Below are positions 24,813-33,410 of a stretch of DNA of 42,054 bases, piece after piece; the stretch's first letter is position 1; the number at the start of each line of letters is the position of its first letter. The DNA lies in contig NZ_SMME01000844.1 of NCBI RefSeq assembly GCF_009711465.1, positions 1 to 42,054 of the forward strand, given 5' to 3'. Source of the DNA: Parendozoicomonas verongulae (lineage in GTDB: Bacteria; Pseudomonadota; Gammaproteobacteria; Pseudomonadales; Endozoicomonadaceae). Below the pieces are notes generated by a model. That model made no database searches, was not told the origin of the DNA, and worked only from the letters and a program-made list of their open reading frames with translations. The translations under genes were made by a program, and so were the position numbers.

Positions 24813-26333
24813 TTAACCTTCTACGAAATACACACCCTTCAGTTTATGGTGACCAGCAGGAGCCAGCTGGAAGCCACCAATGTTGTCTTTCATGCCCACG
24901 TTATGGAACTGGCTATACAGGGATACGGTAGGAACCTCTTCCTGCAGCAGGGCCTGCAGCTCACTGTAGGCTGCCAGACGTTGCTCGCTGTCGGTAGACG
25001 TGCGGCCCAGCTCCAGCAGCTTATCAACGTGGGGGTTGCTGTAAAAGGAGCGGTTACCTGCGCCACCGTGGGTATCAGAGTGGAACAGGGCGTACAGACC
25101 GTAGTCTGCATCACCCGTTACAGTTACCCAGCCAAACATAAAGGTGTCGTGGTCGCCACGGGAGATACCGTCCAGGAATGCTCCCCATTCGAGCACTTCA
25201 ATAGACATATTGATGCCGATCTCACGCAGCTGCGCCTGCATGATCTGGGCAATCTGAATACGTCCGGGGTTGTCGTTGGTCCAGATGGTGGTATTGATAG
25301 GTGTCGCTACACCAGATTCAGCCATTAACTGCTTCGCCTTCTCAATGTTCTGCTTATACAGCTTCGCATCGGGGCTGTAGCCGAACACTTTAGGGCCAAT
25401 GGGGGAGTTGGATGCCCGGCCAGCACCCATGGCTACAGCATCAATGATGTCGTCGGTGTTGATGGCATAGGCAACCGCCTGACGCACCTTGAGGTTGTCG
25501 AACGGAGCCTTGGTGACGTTGATGCCGTAATAAGAGGTGGATAGCGCCTCTTCTTCAATCAGCTTCAGGCCCGCCTTGTTGGCGATATTGTCCTTGTCGA
25601 TGGGAGAAATATCGTAGGAGATATCCACTTCACCGGTTTCCAGGGCAATAGCACGGTTGGTGCCTTCGACAATGTTGCGGAAGGTGACGTTCTCGATGAC
25701 CTGTTTGCCTTCATAGAAGTCACCAAAGGCGCGCAGGTTGATGCGATCGCCAGCGGCCCAGTCAATAAACTTGTAAGGGCCTGTGCCAACAGGGTTTTGC
25801 CCGTAATCGCTGCCGAACTCCGTTACCGCCTTTTCACTCAGGATGGACGACGCTGTATGTGTCAGGTGGTAAAGCAGTGGTGCGAAGGGAGCCTTGGTGG
25901 TTATGCGGATGGTGTATTCATCCAGAATTTCAACCGTATCAATGGCATTGGTGATGTGGGCCACGGTTGGGGAGGCGATCATGCGGTCGAAGGTGAACTT
26001 GACATCAGATGCCTTCATTTCCTCACCGTTATGGAACATGACCCCTTCACGGAGTTTGAAGTCGGTGGTGAGTGCATCAACGTTCGTCCAGGACTCTGCC
26101 AGCCCCGGAATGATGTTCATATCCTGGTCAGTTTCAACCAGTTGGTTATAGATTTGTGCAGCGATACGGGAAGAGGGCTGGTCGTTGGTGCGGTGAGGAT
26201 CAAGGGTTTTGGCGTCGGCACCTTGGGCGACCACCAGAGAGTCTTTGACGCCGGTGTTTTGTTCCGGGCCACCACAGGCAGCCAGTGCGAGAGCCATTGC
26301 GCCGGTTGCGGCGACTTTTATCACGGTTTTCAT
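24813..26333 (-). CDS. Peptide ABC transporter substrate-binding lipoprotein (copy 3)
   Basis: A 506-aa SBP_bac_5 lipoprotein (lipobox LAAC, Cys20) paralogous to copies 1 and 2; by eye closest to copy 1 (shared ACGGPEQ, FKLREGV, INLRAFGDFY and the same C-terminal HHKLKGVYFVEG). It has some unique changes: HRTNDQPSSRIAAQ, FAPLLYHL, and VAMGAGRASNSP where the others read GRPSNSP. It has its own leader and terminator and so is a single-gene transcript lying just before the copy-2 operon. It probably delivers a different ligand to the same permease. Ligand unknown. Confidence 0.94.
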   Translation of the reverse strand: MKTVIKVAATGAMALALAACGGPEQNTGVKDSLVVAQGADAKTLDPHRTNDQPSSRIAAQIYNQLVETDQDMNIIPGLAESWTNVDALTTDFKLREGVMFHNGEEMKASDVKFTFDRMIASPTVAHITNAIDTVEILDEYTIRITTKAPFAPLLYHLTHTASSILSEKAVTEFGSDYGQNPVGTGPYKFIDWAAGDRINLRAFGDFYEGKQVIENVTFRNIVEGTNRAIALETGEVDISYDISPIDKDNIANKAGLKLIEEEALSTSYYGINVTKAPFDNLKVRQAVAYAINTDDIIDAVAMGAGRASNSPIGPKVFGYSPDAKLYKQNIEKAKQLMAESGVATPINTTIWTNDNPGRIQIAQIMQAQLREIGINMSIEVLEWGAFLDGISRGDHDTFMFGWVTVTGDADYGLYALFHSDTHGGAGNRSFYSNPHVDKLLELGRTSTDSEQRLAAYSELQALLQEEVPTVSLYSQFHNVGMKDNIGGFQLAPAGHHKLKGVYFVEG

Positions 26334-26340
26334 TGTTATG

Positions 26341-26357
26341 CCTCGTGAGTGAGAGGG
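26341..26357 (-). promoter_or_regulatory. Conserved leader motif including Shine-Dalgarno, copy 3
   Basis: Identical 17 bases to those before copies 1 and 2, ending 7 bases before the copy-3 ATG. Confidence 0.6.
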
Positions 26358-26400
26358 AAGGTCTCGCCTATGAATGTATTGTGCGGCTTGTCTCAGTGAT

Positions 26401-26414
26401 ATTGCGGAGAATAC
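26401..26414 (-). promoter_or_regulatory. Conserved upstream box, copy 3
   Basis: ATTGCGGAGAATAC differs at one base from the box before copies 1 and 2; the distance to the start is the same within a base or so. Confidence 0.45.
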
Positions 26415-26660
26415 ATATGTGAGTTGGCGAGTTATAAGTTGATCAGCGCGCCCGGCAAAGTGTGAGCAGCATGTGAATGGTGTGTCTGTATGCAGGGAAG
26501 GCTGAGTGAGTTTACGGTGGGCTTTGGGTTAGTGCTTTAAGCAGAATGAAAGCAAAACCATTGCTATGAAAGAGGTGTATAAGTGCTGTCTTTTGAGGTT
26601 CAGTCTATTTATCAGAAAAGGTAATTTTTTGCCAATTTCTCCCGAGGCGCTTGCAGAAAA

Positions 26661-26692
26661 GCATTTTTTATGAATTTTTGCTTAAAAAATGC
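26661..26692. repeat. A/T-rich inverted repeat upstream of serC
   Basis: Perfect 10-base arms (26661-26670 and 26683-26692) around a 12-base loop, about 110 bases before serC. It may terminate incoming transcription or be a leader structure. Part of the sequence resembles 24626-24665. Confidence 0.5.
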
Positions 26693-26803
26693 CCTTTTGA
26701 GCGTACATGGGTCGTATCCCCCCCTTATGGTTTTCGCTACAATCGATCTGTCACCGCAGGTGGTGGGGCGCAATAACGAATGAAAAGGTGGTGCCACTCT
26801 AAC

Positions 26804-27889
26804 ATGGCTAGAGCACATAATTTTTGCGCAGGGCCAGCTGCTCTGCCTCAGGCTGTTCTCGAACAGGCGCAAGCAGACTTGCTGGACTGGCAGGGAATGG
26901 GTACATCTGTGATGGAAATCAGCCATCGCAGCCCTGAGTTTATGGCTGTTGCTGTAGCAGCAGAGCAGGACTTGCGGGATTTGCTGTCTATCCCCGATAA
27001 CTATCGGGTGCTGTTTATGCAGGGCGGTGCCACCGCCCAGTTTGCCATGGTGCCCCTGAACCTGATTGGCACTAACGGCCGGGCCGACTATATCAATACC
27101 GGACACTGGTCTACCAAGGCAATAAAGGAAGGTCATCGCTTTGGTCATGTGAATGTGGCTGCCAGCAGTGAAGACAGCCTGTTCATGACCGTTCCAGACC
27201 GTGCCACCTGGAACCTCGACCCAGAAGCCTCCTACGTCCACTACACCCCCAATGAAACTATTGGTGGTCTGGAGTTTGATGCCATTCCCGAGGTTGGCAA
27301 TGTGCCCCTGGTGGCGGATATGTCCTCCAATATTCTTTCCCGTCCGCTGGATGTGAGCCGGTTTGGTCTGATCTATGCCGGTGCCCAGAAAAACATTGGC
27401 CCTGCAGGCCTCACCCTTGTGATTGTTCGTGATGATCTTCTAGGTCAGGCCGTTGATGCCTGCCCAACCCTGATGAACTATCAGAATGTTGCGGATAACG
27501 ATTCCATGCTGAATACGCCGCCTACCTTTGGCATTTATCTGGCCGGGCTGGTGTTCAAATGGCTGAAACAGCAGGGCGGCCTGAAGGCCATGGAAACGAT
27601 CAATCTGCGCAAAGCCAGCAAGCTGTATGGGGCGATTGACAACAGTGACCTCTACAGTAACCCGGTAGATGTTCGTTACCGTTCCATTATGAATGTACCT
27701 TTCCGTTTAGCGGACGACGCTCTGAATGCCGAGTTCCTCAAACAGGCAAAAGCCAATGAGTTGTTGAATTTGAAGGGCCACCGGGTTGTGGGTGGTATGC
27801 GGGCCAGTATTTACAATGCGGTTCAGGAAGAATCTGTGGATGCGCTGATCAGCTTTATGGCGGATTTCGAACAGCAGCATGCAAAATGA
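26804..27889 (+). CDS. serC: Phosphoserine aminotransferase
   Basis: Converts 3-phosphohydroxypyruvate to phosphoserine (serine synthesis) and acts also in pyridoxal phosphate synthesis; cytoplasmic PLP enzyme. It has 361 aa from the ATG at 26804, with the family start FCAGPAALP (7-15), HRS at 41-43, and PLP lysine K196 in AGAQKNIGPAG. An in-frame ATG at 26780 would add 8 residues; the later start fits family N-termini (MARAHNFCAGP), although its purine-rich AAGGTGG site lies about 14 bases away. First gene of the serC-pheA-hisC-tyrA/aroA-cmk operon, 21 bases before pheA. Confident. Confidence 0.97.
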   Translation: MARAHNFCAGPAALPQAVLEQAQADLLDWQGMGTSVMEISHRSPEFMAVAVAAEQDLRDLLSIPDNYRVLFMQGGATAQFAMVPLNLIGTNGRADYINTGHWSTKAIKEGHRFGHVNVAASSEDSLFMTVPDRATWNLDPEASYVHYTPNETIGGLEFDAIPEVGNVPLVADMSSNILSRPLDVSRFGLIYAGAQKNIGPAGLTLVIVRDDLLGQAVDACPTLMNYQNVADNDSMLNTPPTFGIYLAGLVFKWLKQQGGLKAMETINLRKASKLYGAIDNSDLYSNPVDVRYRSIMNVPFRLADDALNAEFLKQAKANELLNLKGHRVVGGMRASIYNAVQEESVDALISFMADFEQQHAK

Positions 27890-27910
27890 AGTGATGGGGT
27901 GTCGCGAACC

Positions 27911-29017
27911 ATGAGTACACAGGATAAGGATCAGGGAAACCCCCTCGACGGGTTGCGCCAACGCATCGATCAGCTGGATACCTCGATTCTGCAGTTGATC
28001 AGTGAGCGGGCCAGCGTGGCTCAGAAGGTTGCAGAAGTGAAGCAGGCTGCCGAAGGTGGTGGCGCATTGTTTTATCGCCCTGAGCGCGAGGCTCAGGTGC
28101 TGCGAGCCATTATGGAAAAAAATAACGGGCCACTGGATGATGAAGAAATGGCCCGGCTGTTTAGGGAAATTATGTCGGCCTGTCTCGCCATTGAGCAGCC
28201 AGTGCGGGTGGCCTACCTCGGGCCTGAAGGCACCTTTACCCAGCAGGCGGCGCTCAAGCACTTTGGTCACTCTGCCGTGAGTGTACCTATGAGCGCTATT
28301 GATGAAGTCTTTCGGGAAGTGGAAGCGGGTGCGGTGAATTATGGTGTGGTACCCGTTGAGAACTCGTCAGAAGGAGTGGTCAACCACACGCTGGATACTT
28401 TTGTGAATTCCTCTTTGAATATTTGCGGGGAAGTGGTACTGCGTATCCATCATCACCTGCTGTGTGGCGAAAATACCCGTAAAGACAAAATTACCCGGGT
28501 GTATTCCCATGCCCAGTCACTGGCCCAGTGTCGTAAGTGGCTGGATGCACACCTTCCCATGGTGGAGAAGGTGGCGGTGAGCAGTAACGCAGAAGCTGCC
28601 CGGCGTGTTCGGGGCGAGTGGAACTCTGCGGCTATTGCCGGTGATATGGCTGCAGACCTTTATGATCTGGAAATAGTGGCGGAGAAAATCGAAGACGAGC
28701 CGGATAACTCTACCCGTTTTCTGATTATCGGTAACCAGAAAGTGCCGGCGAGTGGTGCAGATAAAACGTCGGTTGTTGTTTCTATGCGCAACAAACCCGG
28801 CAGTCTTCATCGACTGCTGGCACCGTTCCACTGTCATGATATTGATCTCACCCGTATCGAAACCCGCCCGGCCCGCAGCGGAACCTGGAACTATGTGTTC
28901 TTTATTGACTTCTCCGGCCATCAGGATGACCCCAGGGTAAGGTATGTGCTTCGGGAAGTGGAAGATTTAGCAGCAGAGTTAAAGGTGTTAGGCTCTTACC
29001 CCAAAGGTGTGCTGTAA
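27911..29017 (+). CDS. pheA: Bifunctional chorismate mutase / prephenate dehydratase
   Basis: The P-protein of phenylalanine synthesis: chorismate to prephenate to phenylpyruvate. 368 aa from the ATG at 27911 (a GTG four codons upstream is also in frame). The AroQ chorismate mutase domain is at about 10-95 (RQRIDQLDTSILQLISERA, FYRPEREAQVL). The dehydratase domain runs from 98 (VRVAYLGPEGTFTQQAA) to about 275, with PVENSSEGVV and the catalytic STRF. The C-terminal ACT domain, from about 282, has PGSLHRLLAPF and IETRPAR (usually ESRP), which binds phenylalanine for feedback inhibition. Sits between serC and hisC in the operon. Confidence 0.97.
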   Translation: MSTQDKDQGNPLDGLRQRIDQLDTSILQLISERASVAQKVAEVKQAAEGGGALFYRPEREAQVLRAIMEKNNGPLDDEEMARLFREIMSACLAIEQPVRVAYLGPEGTFTQQAALKHFGHSAVSVPMSAIDEVFREVEAGAVNYGVVPVENSSEGVVNHTLDTFVNSSLNICGEVVLRIHHHLLCGENTRKDKITRVYSHAQSLAQCRKWLDAHLPMVEKVAVSSNAEAARRVRGEWNSAAIAGDMAADLYDLEIVAEKIEDEPDNSTRFLIIGNQKVPASGADKTSVVVSMRNKPGSLHRLLAPFHCHDIDLTRIETRPARSGTWNYVFFIDFSGHQDDPRVRYVLREVEDLAAELKVLGSYPKGVL

Positions 29018-29053
29018 GTGCCCGAGCAGAATGAGAAGAAGGAGTGGGCAGAA

Positions 29054-30178
29054 ATGGCATGTGACTTTATTAAAAAGGCTGTAGATGGTGTGCAAACCCT
29101 GCAGCCTTATCAGCCCGGCAAGCCTGTGTCGGAACTGGCAAGAGAGCTGGGGCTGGATGAAAAGAATATTGTAAAGCTGGCAAGTAATGAAAACCCACTG
29201 GGGCCTTCGCCGGTTGTGCTCAAGGCGATTGATAAAGAGCTGGCTGAGCTGACCCGTTATCCCGATGGCAGCGGTTATAGCCTCAAGCAGGCACTTGCTG
29301 AAAAACTGAGTGTGAACGTTGAGGCGATTACTCTCGGTAATGGCTCCAACGATGTTTTGGATTTGATTGTACGTGGCTGGATCAACCCCGGTGATGAGGT
29401 GGTGTTCTCGGAGCATGCCTTTGCGGTGTACCCCATCGCGACACTGGCTTCCAGTGGCAAGCCAGTCAAAGTTCCTGCCAAAGACTATGGCCACGATCTG
29501 GATGCCATGGCTGCGGCTGTGACAGACAGAACCCGTATCATTTTCATTGCCAACCCTAATAACCCCACAGGCACCTGGCTGGGGCGTGAAGCGGTAGACA
29601 GTTTCCTCAAGAAAGTACCCGACGATGTGCTGGTGGTGCTTGATGAAGCCTATTGCGAATATATTGAAGAGCCGGACTATCCTGATGGTCTTGAGTATCT
29701 CAGTCAGTACCCGAATGTGATCATAACCCGTACCTTCTCCAAGATTTATGGCCTGGCCAGCCTGCGGGTGGGGTACAGCGTTTCCAGCCCGGCTATTGCG
29801 GATATCTTGAATCGTGTACGACACCCGTTCAATGTAAACAGCATTGCGCTGGCAGCGGCTGAAGCGGCGCTGGGTGATGAGGATTACATTGAGCGCAGCC
29901 GCACTGTGAACCGTGAAGGTATGGCACAGATTGAAGCGGGGCTGACCAGGCTGAATCTTCGCTTTATTCCTTCTCTTGGCAACTTTATTACCTTTGATAC
30001 CGGAATGAGCGGGGAAGCTGTGGATAAAGCGCTGCTGAAACGGGGTGTGATTATCCGTCCGATTACAGGATATGGCCTGCCTGACCATCTTCGTGTTTCT
30101 ATTGGCACCAAAGAAGAAAATCAGACGTTTCTCGATGCGCTGCCTGATGCTCTTGCAGAAGCGGGCTGTGCAACATGA
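29054..30178 (+). CDS. hisC: Histidinol-phosphate / aromatic aminotransferase (HisC2 type)
   Basis: PLP-dependent class I/II aminotransferase. In this operon position (Pseudomonas hisC2) it is thought to serve aromatic amino acid transamination, besides or instead of histidinol phosphate. The 374-aa protein has LASNENPLGPSP near the start, NPNNPTGT, DEAYCEY, and the PLP lysine (K230) in TRTFSKIYGLASLRVGY. A GTG at 29018, directly after the pheA stop, is in frame and would add 12 residues. The ATG at 29054 is preferred because it has a GGAG site 9 bases away and gives the family start (MACDF). It overlaps tyrA-aroA by 4 bases (ATGA). Confidence 0.94.
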   Translation: MACDFIKKAVDGVQTLQPYQPGKPVSELARELGLDEKNIVKLASNENPLGPSPVVLKAIDKELAELTRYPDGSGYSLKQALAEKLSVNVEAITLGNGSNDVLDLIVRGWINPGDEVVFSEHAFAVYPIATLASSGKPVKVPAKDYGHDLDAMAAAVTDRTRIIFIANPNNPTGTWLGREAVDSFLKKVPDDVLVVLDEAYCEYIEEPDYPDGLEYLSQYPNVIITRTFSKIYGLASLRVGYSVSSPAIADILNRVRHPFNVNSIALAAAEAALGDEDYIERSRTVNREGMAQIEAGLTRLNLRFIPSLGNFITFDTGMSGEAVDKALLKRGVIIRPITGYGLPDHLRVSIGTKEENQTFLDALPDALAEAGCAT

Positions 30179-32424
30179 GTGGTGTAAAAAAACTCGACAG
30201 TTGTCGTGTTCTCATTGTTGGGCTGGGGTTGATTGGTGGCTCTCTGGCTGCTGCCCTGAAAGCCCGTAATGGTTGCCGCGAAGTGCTGGCCTGGGATCGC
30301 GACCCGCAGTCCCTGATTCTTGCCAGAGAGCGGGATGTGATTGACCGGGCTGCCTGCTCCCTTGAAGACGGTGTGGCTGATGCAGACATTGTGGTGCTGG
30401 CGGTGCCGGTACTGGCTATGTCGGCCATGGTGCGGGACGTTGCCCGGTTAGATCTTGCCGGAAAGGTGGTCACCGACGTAGGCAGTTGCAAGAGCGATGT
30501 CGTTGAAGTAGCCAGAGAGTGTCTCGGAGATAGCCTCTCCGGATTTGTTCCCGGTCACCCCATTGCCGGTTCCGAAAAAAGCGGTATCACTGCTGCGAAA
30601 GCGGATTTGTACGAAGCTCACAAGGTGATTGTTACGCCGCTTCCGGAAAATACTCTTGCTGCGTCCCAGTTGGTAAGAAGCCTCTGGGAGGGGGTGGGCG
30701 CACTGGTATTGGAAATGGACGTTGAGCACCACGATCAGGTGTTGGCCCGCACCAGTCACCTTCCCCATCTCCTTGCCTTTTCTCTCGTGGATACTCTGGC
30801 CGGTGATCGCGACAGTCAGGATATTTTCCGCTATGCTGCCGGCGGATTTCGGGACTTTACCCGGATCGCGGCCAGCGATCCTACGATGTGGCACGATGTT
30901 TTTGTGGCCAATCGTAATGCTTTGCTTGAAGCTCTGGATGAATTCTCTGAGGGCCTGCAGCAGATGTATGCAGCCGTGGAGCAGGGCGACAGTCGGGCGA
31001 TGACGGGCATTATTACCCGTGCCAAATCAGCCCGTGAACATTTTACCCGCATGCTGGAAAGCCAGTCTTATCTGAAAGCTATGAGTCATCAGTCTTCCCA
31101 TACTTTTCTTGCCCGCTCCGGCGGCACAGCTACGGGTACGCTGCGAGTACCCGGCGATAAATCCATTTCCCACCGTTCCATTATGCTGGGTGCTCTGGCG
31201 GATGGTGTCACAGAAGTGACAGGCTTTCTGGAAGGTGAGGATGCCCTGGCTACCTTACAGGCTTTCCGGGATATGGGGGTTGTGATTGAAGGCCCCCACG
31301 ATGGCCGTGTCACCATTTATGGTGTGGGTCTGAATGGTCTGCAACAGCCTCCCGGCCCGCTGTATCTCGGTAATGCCGGTACAGCCATGCGCCTGATGGC
31401 AGGTTTGATGGCCGCGCAGAAGTTTGATGTGACTTTGACCGGTGATGAGTCCCTCTCCAACCGCCCCATGAACCGCGTTGTAAAACCCCTGCTGGATATG
31501 GGTGCTGACATTGAAACCTCCGAAGGAGGCAAGCCGCCGCTGGTGATTCGTGGTGGACGTTCACTGTCTGGTGTTGATTACAATATGCCTATGGCTTCGG
31601 CTCAGGTAAAATCCTGCCTGCTTTTGGCGGGGTTGTATGCAGAGGGGGAAACCGCTGTGGTTGAACCGGGCGTTACTCGTGATCACACCGAGCGGATGCT
31701 GACAGGTCTGGGGTATCCAGTAAAAACAGACGGTAACCGGGTGTCTGTGCAGGGCGGTGGTACACTCACCAGTGCCAGCCTGATTGAGGTGCCTGCGGAT
31801 ATTTCCTCTGCAGCTTTCTTCCTGGTGGCGGCATCTATCGCAAAGGATGCCGAACTGCTGCTGACCCATGTGGGTATTAACCCGACTCGTACCGGCGTTC
31901 TCGATATTCTCCGCCTTATGGGGGCGAACATTACCCTTGAAAATGAGCGGGAAGTGGGTGGTGAGCCTGTGGCGGATATCAGAGTAAAATCTGCCCAGCT
32001 GAAAGGCATAGAGATTCCTGAAGACCTGGTGCCCCTCGCAATTGATGAGTTTCCGGTTCTGTTTGTCGCAGCCTCCTGTGCTGAGGGCGAAACTGTACTC
32101 AAAGGTGCAGAAGAGCTGCGGGTGAAAGAGAGTGACCGTATTCAGTCCATGGCCGATGGTTTGAACGCTCTGGGTGTGGATGCCGTGGCTCTGCCCGATG
32201 GTATGAAAATCCCCGGCTGTGCTGCTGGAGCGCAAGACGTATTTGCCGGTGGTGTGGTTCACAGTCATGGCGACCATCGTATTGCTATGGCCTTTGCGGT
32301 GGCATCCCTGCGTGCCCGCGATGAAATCCGTATTCTGGATTGTGCGAATGTCGCAACATCCTTCCCTAATTTTATTGATCTGGCCCATTCTGTCGGGCTG
32401 AATCTGAGTGAAACGGAAAGCTAG
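30175..32424 (+). CDS. tyrA-aroA: Fused prephenate/arogenate dehydrogenase - EPSP synthase
   Basis: A 749-aa two-domain enzyme as in Pseudomonas. Residues 1 to about 300 are a TyrA dehydrogenase: NAD-binding GLGLIGGS (16-23), [11 protein letters not shown] (127-137), [14 protein letters not shown] (185-198). Residues about 308-749 are 5-enolpyruvylshikimate-3-phosphate synthase: [11 protein letters not shown] (325-335), GNAGT (399-403), [19 protein letters not shown] (502-506) and a C-terminal [11 protein letters not shown]. The RDHTE and PGDKSISHR motifs point to the class II (CP4-like) branch, but residue 402 is Gly. The protein links tyrosine synthesis with the shikimate step before chorismate. 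Its start overlaps the hisC stop by 4 bases. Confidence 0.96.
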   Translation: MSGVKKLDSCRVLIVGLGLIGGSLAAALKARNGCREVLAWDRDPQSLILARERDVIDRAACSLEDGVADADIVVLAVPVLAMSAMVRDVARLDLAGKVVTDVGSCKSDVVEVARECLGDSLSGFVPGHPIAGSEKSGITAAKADLYEAHKVIVTPLPENTLAASQLVRSLWEGVGALVLEMDVEHHDQVLARTSHLPHLLAFSLVDTLAGDRDSQDIFRYAAGGFRDFTRIAASDPTMWHDVFVANRNALLEALDEFSEGLQQMYAAVEQGDSRAMTGIITRAKSAREHFTRMLESQSYLKAMSHQSSHTFLARSGGTATGTLRVPGDKSISHRSIMLGALADGVTEVTGFLEGEDALATLQAFRDMGVVIEGPHDGRVTIYGVGLNGLQQPPGPLYLGNAGTAMRLMAGLMAAQKFDVTLTGDESLSNRPMNRVVKPLLDMGADIETSEGGKPPLVIRGGRSLSGVDYNMPMASAQVKSCLLLAGLYAEGETAVVEPGVTRDHTERMLTGLGYPVKTDGNRVSVQGGGTLTSASLIEVPADISSAAFFLVAASIAKDAELLLTHVGINPTRTGVLDILRLMGANITLENEREVGGEPVADIRVKSAQLKGIEIPEDLVPLAIDEFPVLFVAASCAEGETVLKGAEELRVKESDRIQSMADGLNALGVDAVALPDGMKIPGCAAGAQDVFAGGVVHSHGDHRIAMAFAVASLRARDEIRILDCANVATSFPNFIDLAHSVGLNLSETES

Positions 32425-32431
32425 AAAGATT

Positions 32432-33142
32432 GTGATTGAGAATACTATCCCGGTTGTAACCATTGATGGTCCGGGCGGTTCCGGCAAAGGAACAATAGCA
32501 GGCCTGCTGGCTCGGGAATTGGGCTGGCACCTGCTGGACAGCGGCGCGCTGTATCGCCTGACGGCTCTGGCCGCCATGAACCACGGTGTTGCCCTTGATG
32601 ATGAAGCCTCTCTGGACGTGCTGGCTGCCCATCTGGATGTGCAGTTTATTGCCGCGGAAACCGACGGCGATGAGTCCGGCATTATTCTGGAAGGCGAGCA
32701 TGTAGAGGCGGCGATTCGTCAGGAAGACGTAGGTATCAGCGCTTCCCGTATTGCAGCCCTGCCTGCTGTGCGTGATGCACTGATGTCCCGTCAGCGTGCA
32801 TTTGCCGAAGCTCCCGGGCTGGTGGCAGATGGTCGTGACATGGGTACGGTGGTATTTGCCGATGCGCCTGTGAAAATCTACCTGACAGCGGGCGCAGAAG
32901 AGCGGGCAAAACGTCGGTACTTTCAGTTGAAGGCAAAGGGGCAGTTGCAAGCCAAGGGAGCGGATGTTAGCATCGAGCGCCTTTTGGCAGATATCCGTGC
33001 TCGCGATGAGCGAGACATGAGTCGTGCCGTTGCCCCATTGAAGCCTGCTGATGATGCAATTGTGCTGGACAGCACTAAACTAACCATTCAGGAAGTGCTG
33101 GGGCAGGTGATGGATGTTATGCGTGAGCGTGGCATCATCTAA
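32432..33142 (+). CDS. cmk: Cytidylate kinase
   Basis: Phosphorylates CMP and dCMP with ATP; cytoplasmic. 236 aa from GTG at 32432, with P-loop GPGGSGKGT (13-21), [18 protein letters not shown], and the [10 protein letters not shown] and [11 protein letters not shown] substrate/lid motifs. An earlier in-frame GTG (32408) overlaps the end of aroA and would add 8 residues. The shorter start puts the P-loop at the usual distance from the N-terminus. The Shine-Dalgarno is weak for both, and translation is probably coupled to aroA (7-base gap). The order aroA-cmk-rpsA is widely conserved. Confidence 0.95.
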   Translation: MIENTIPVVTIDGPGGSGKGTIAGLLARELGWHLLDSGALYRLTALAAMNHGVALDDEASLDVLAAHLDVQFIAAETDGDESGIILEGEHVEAAIRQEDVGISASRIAALPAVRDALMSRQRAFAEAPGLVADGRDMGTVVFADAPVKIYLTAGAEERAKRRYFQLKAKGQLQAKGADVSIERLLADIRARDERDMSRAVAPLKPADDAIVLDSTKLTIQEVLGQVMDVMRERGII

Positions 33143-33163
33143 AGGCCTTATGTAAAGAATGCC

Positions 33164-33193
33164 GCAGCTTTCTGCTTTTTAGCAGGGGGCTGC
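33164..33193 (+). promoter_or_regulatory. Stem-loop between cmk and rpsA
   Basis: GCAGC and CTGCT pair with AGCAG and GCTGC, with three U-G wobbles between, making a 13-bp hairpin 21 bases after the cmk stop. No U-tract follows, so it may be a cmk mRNA 3' stabiliser or the start of the rpsA leader. Confidence 0.45.
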
Positions 33194-33300
33194 AAATGAG
33201 AAATAGCTCTCTGGTTTTCCCTTGTGGTGCACTGGAGGGGTGTTTAGGTGGTCAGTAGCTTTTTAAGCCAGCAGCGGGTTACTGATCAGTATATTGTTTG

Positions 33301-33410
33301 ACCACACAGGCTGGTGGTGTGGAGCAAATTACGGCACTACTTTCACCTTTGTGATCCTCCAGCAGGAGGATGGCGCAGGTGCTCTTTTGTCGTATTTAAC
33401 AGGATTTATA
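33301..33410 (+). promoter_or_regulatory. Structured rpsA leader
   Basis: Two stems precede the gene: CCACAC/GTGTGG (33302-33307 with 33317-33322), and a perfect 7-bp stem ATCCTCC/GGAGGAT (33354-33360 with 33365-33371) with a 4-base loop. The second hides an AGGAGG sequence that would otherwise be an ideal ribosome site. In E. coli, hairpins in the rpsA leader allow S1 to repress its own translation; an analogous role here is inferred. Confidence 0.5.

Larger units (their letters stand above)
26334..26803. other. Divergent intergenic region between binding-protein copy 3 and serC
   Basis: Holds the copy-3 leader motifs (26341-26414), a T/A-rich hairpin at 26661-26692, and presumably the serC promoter. 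No ORF supported; the 209-codon minus-strand frame at 26612-27241 mostly overlaps serC antisense and looks spurious. Confidence 0.6.

Noticed and set aside
26612..27241. 209-codon minus-strand ORF upstream of and over the start of serC
   Set aside because: Mostly antisense to serC, with no ribosome site or domain.
33370..33399. Nine-codon ORF (ATG to TAA) just before the rpsA ribosome site
   Set aside because: AGGAGG abuts its ATG with no spacing, so initiation there is unlikely; kept only as part of the leader structure.
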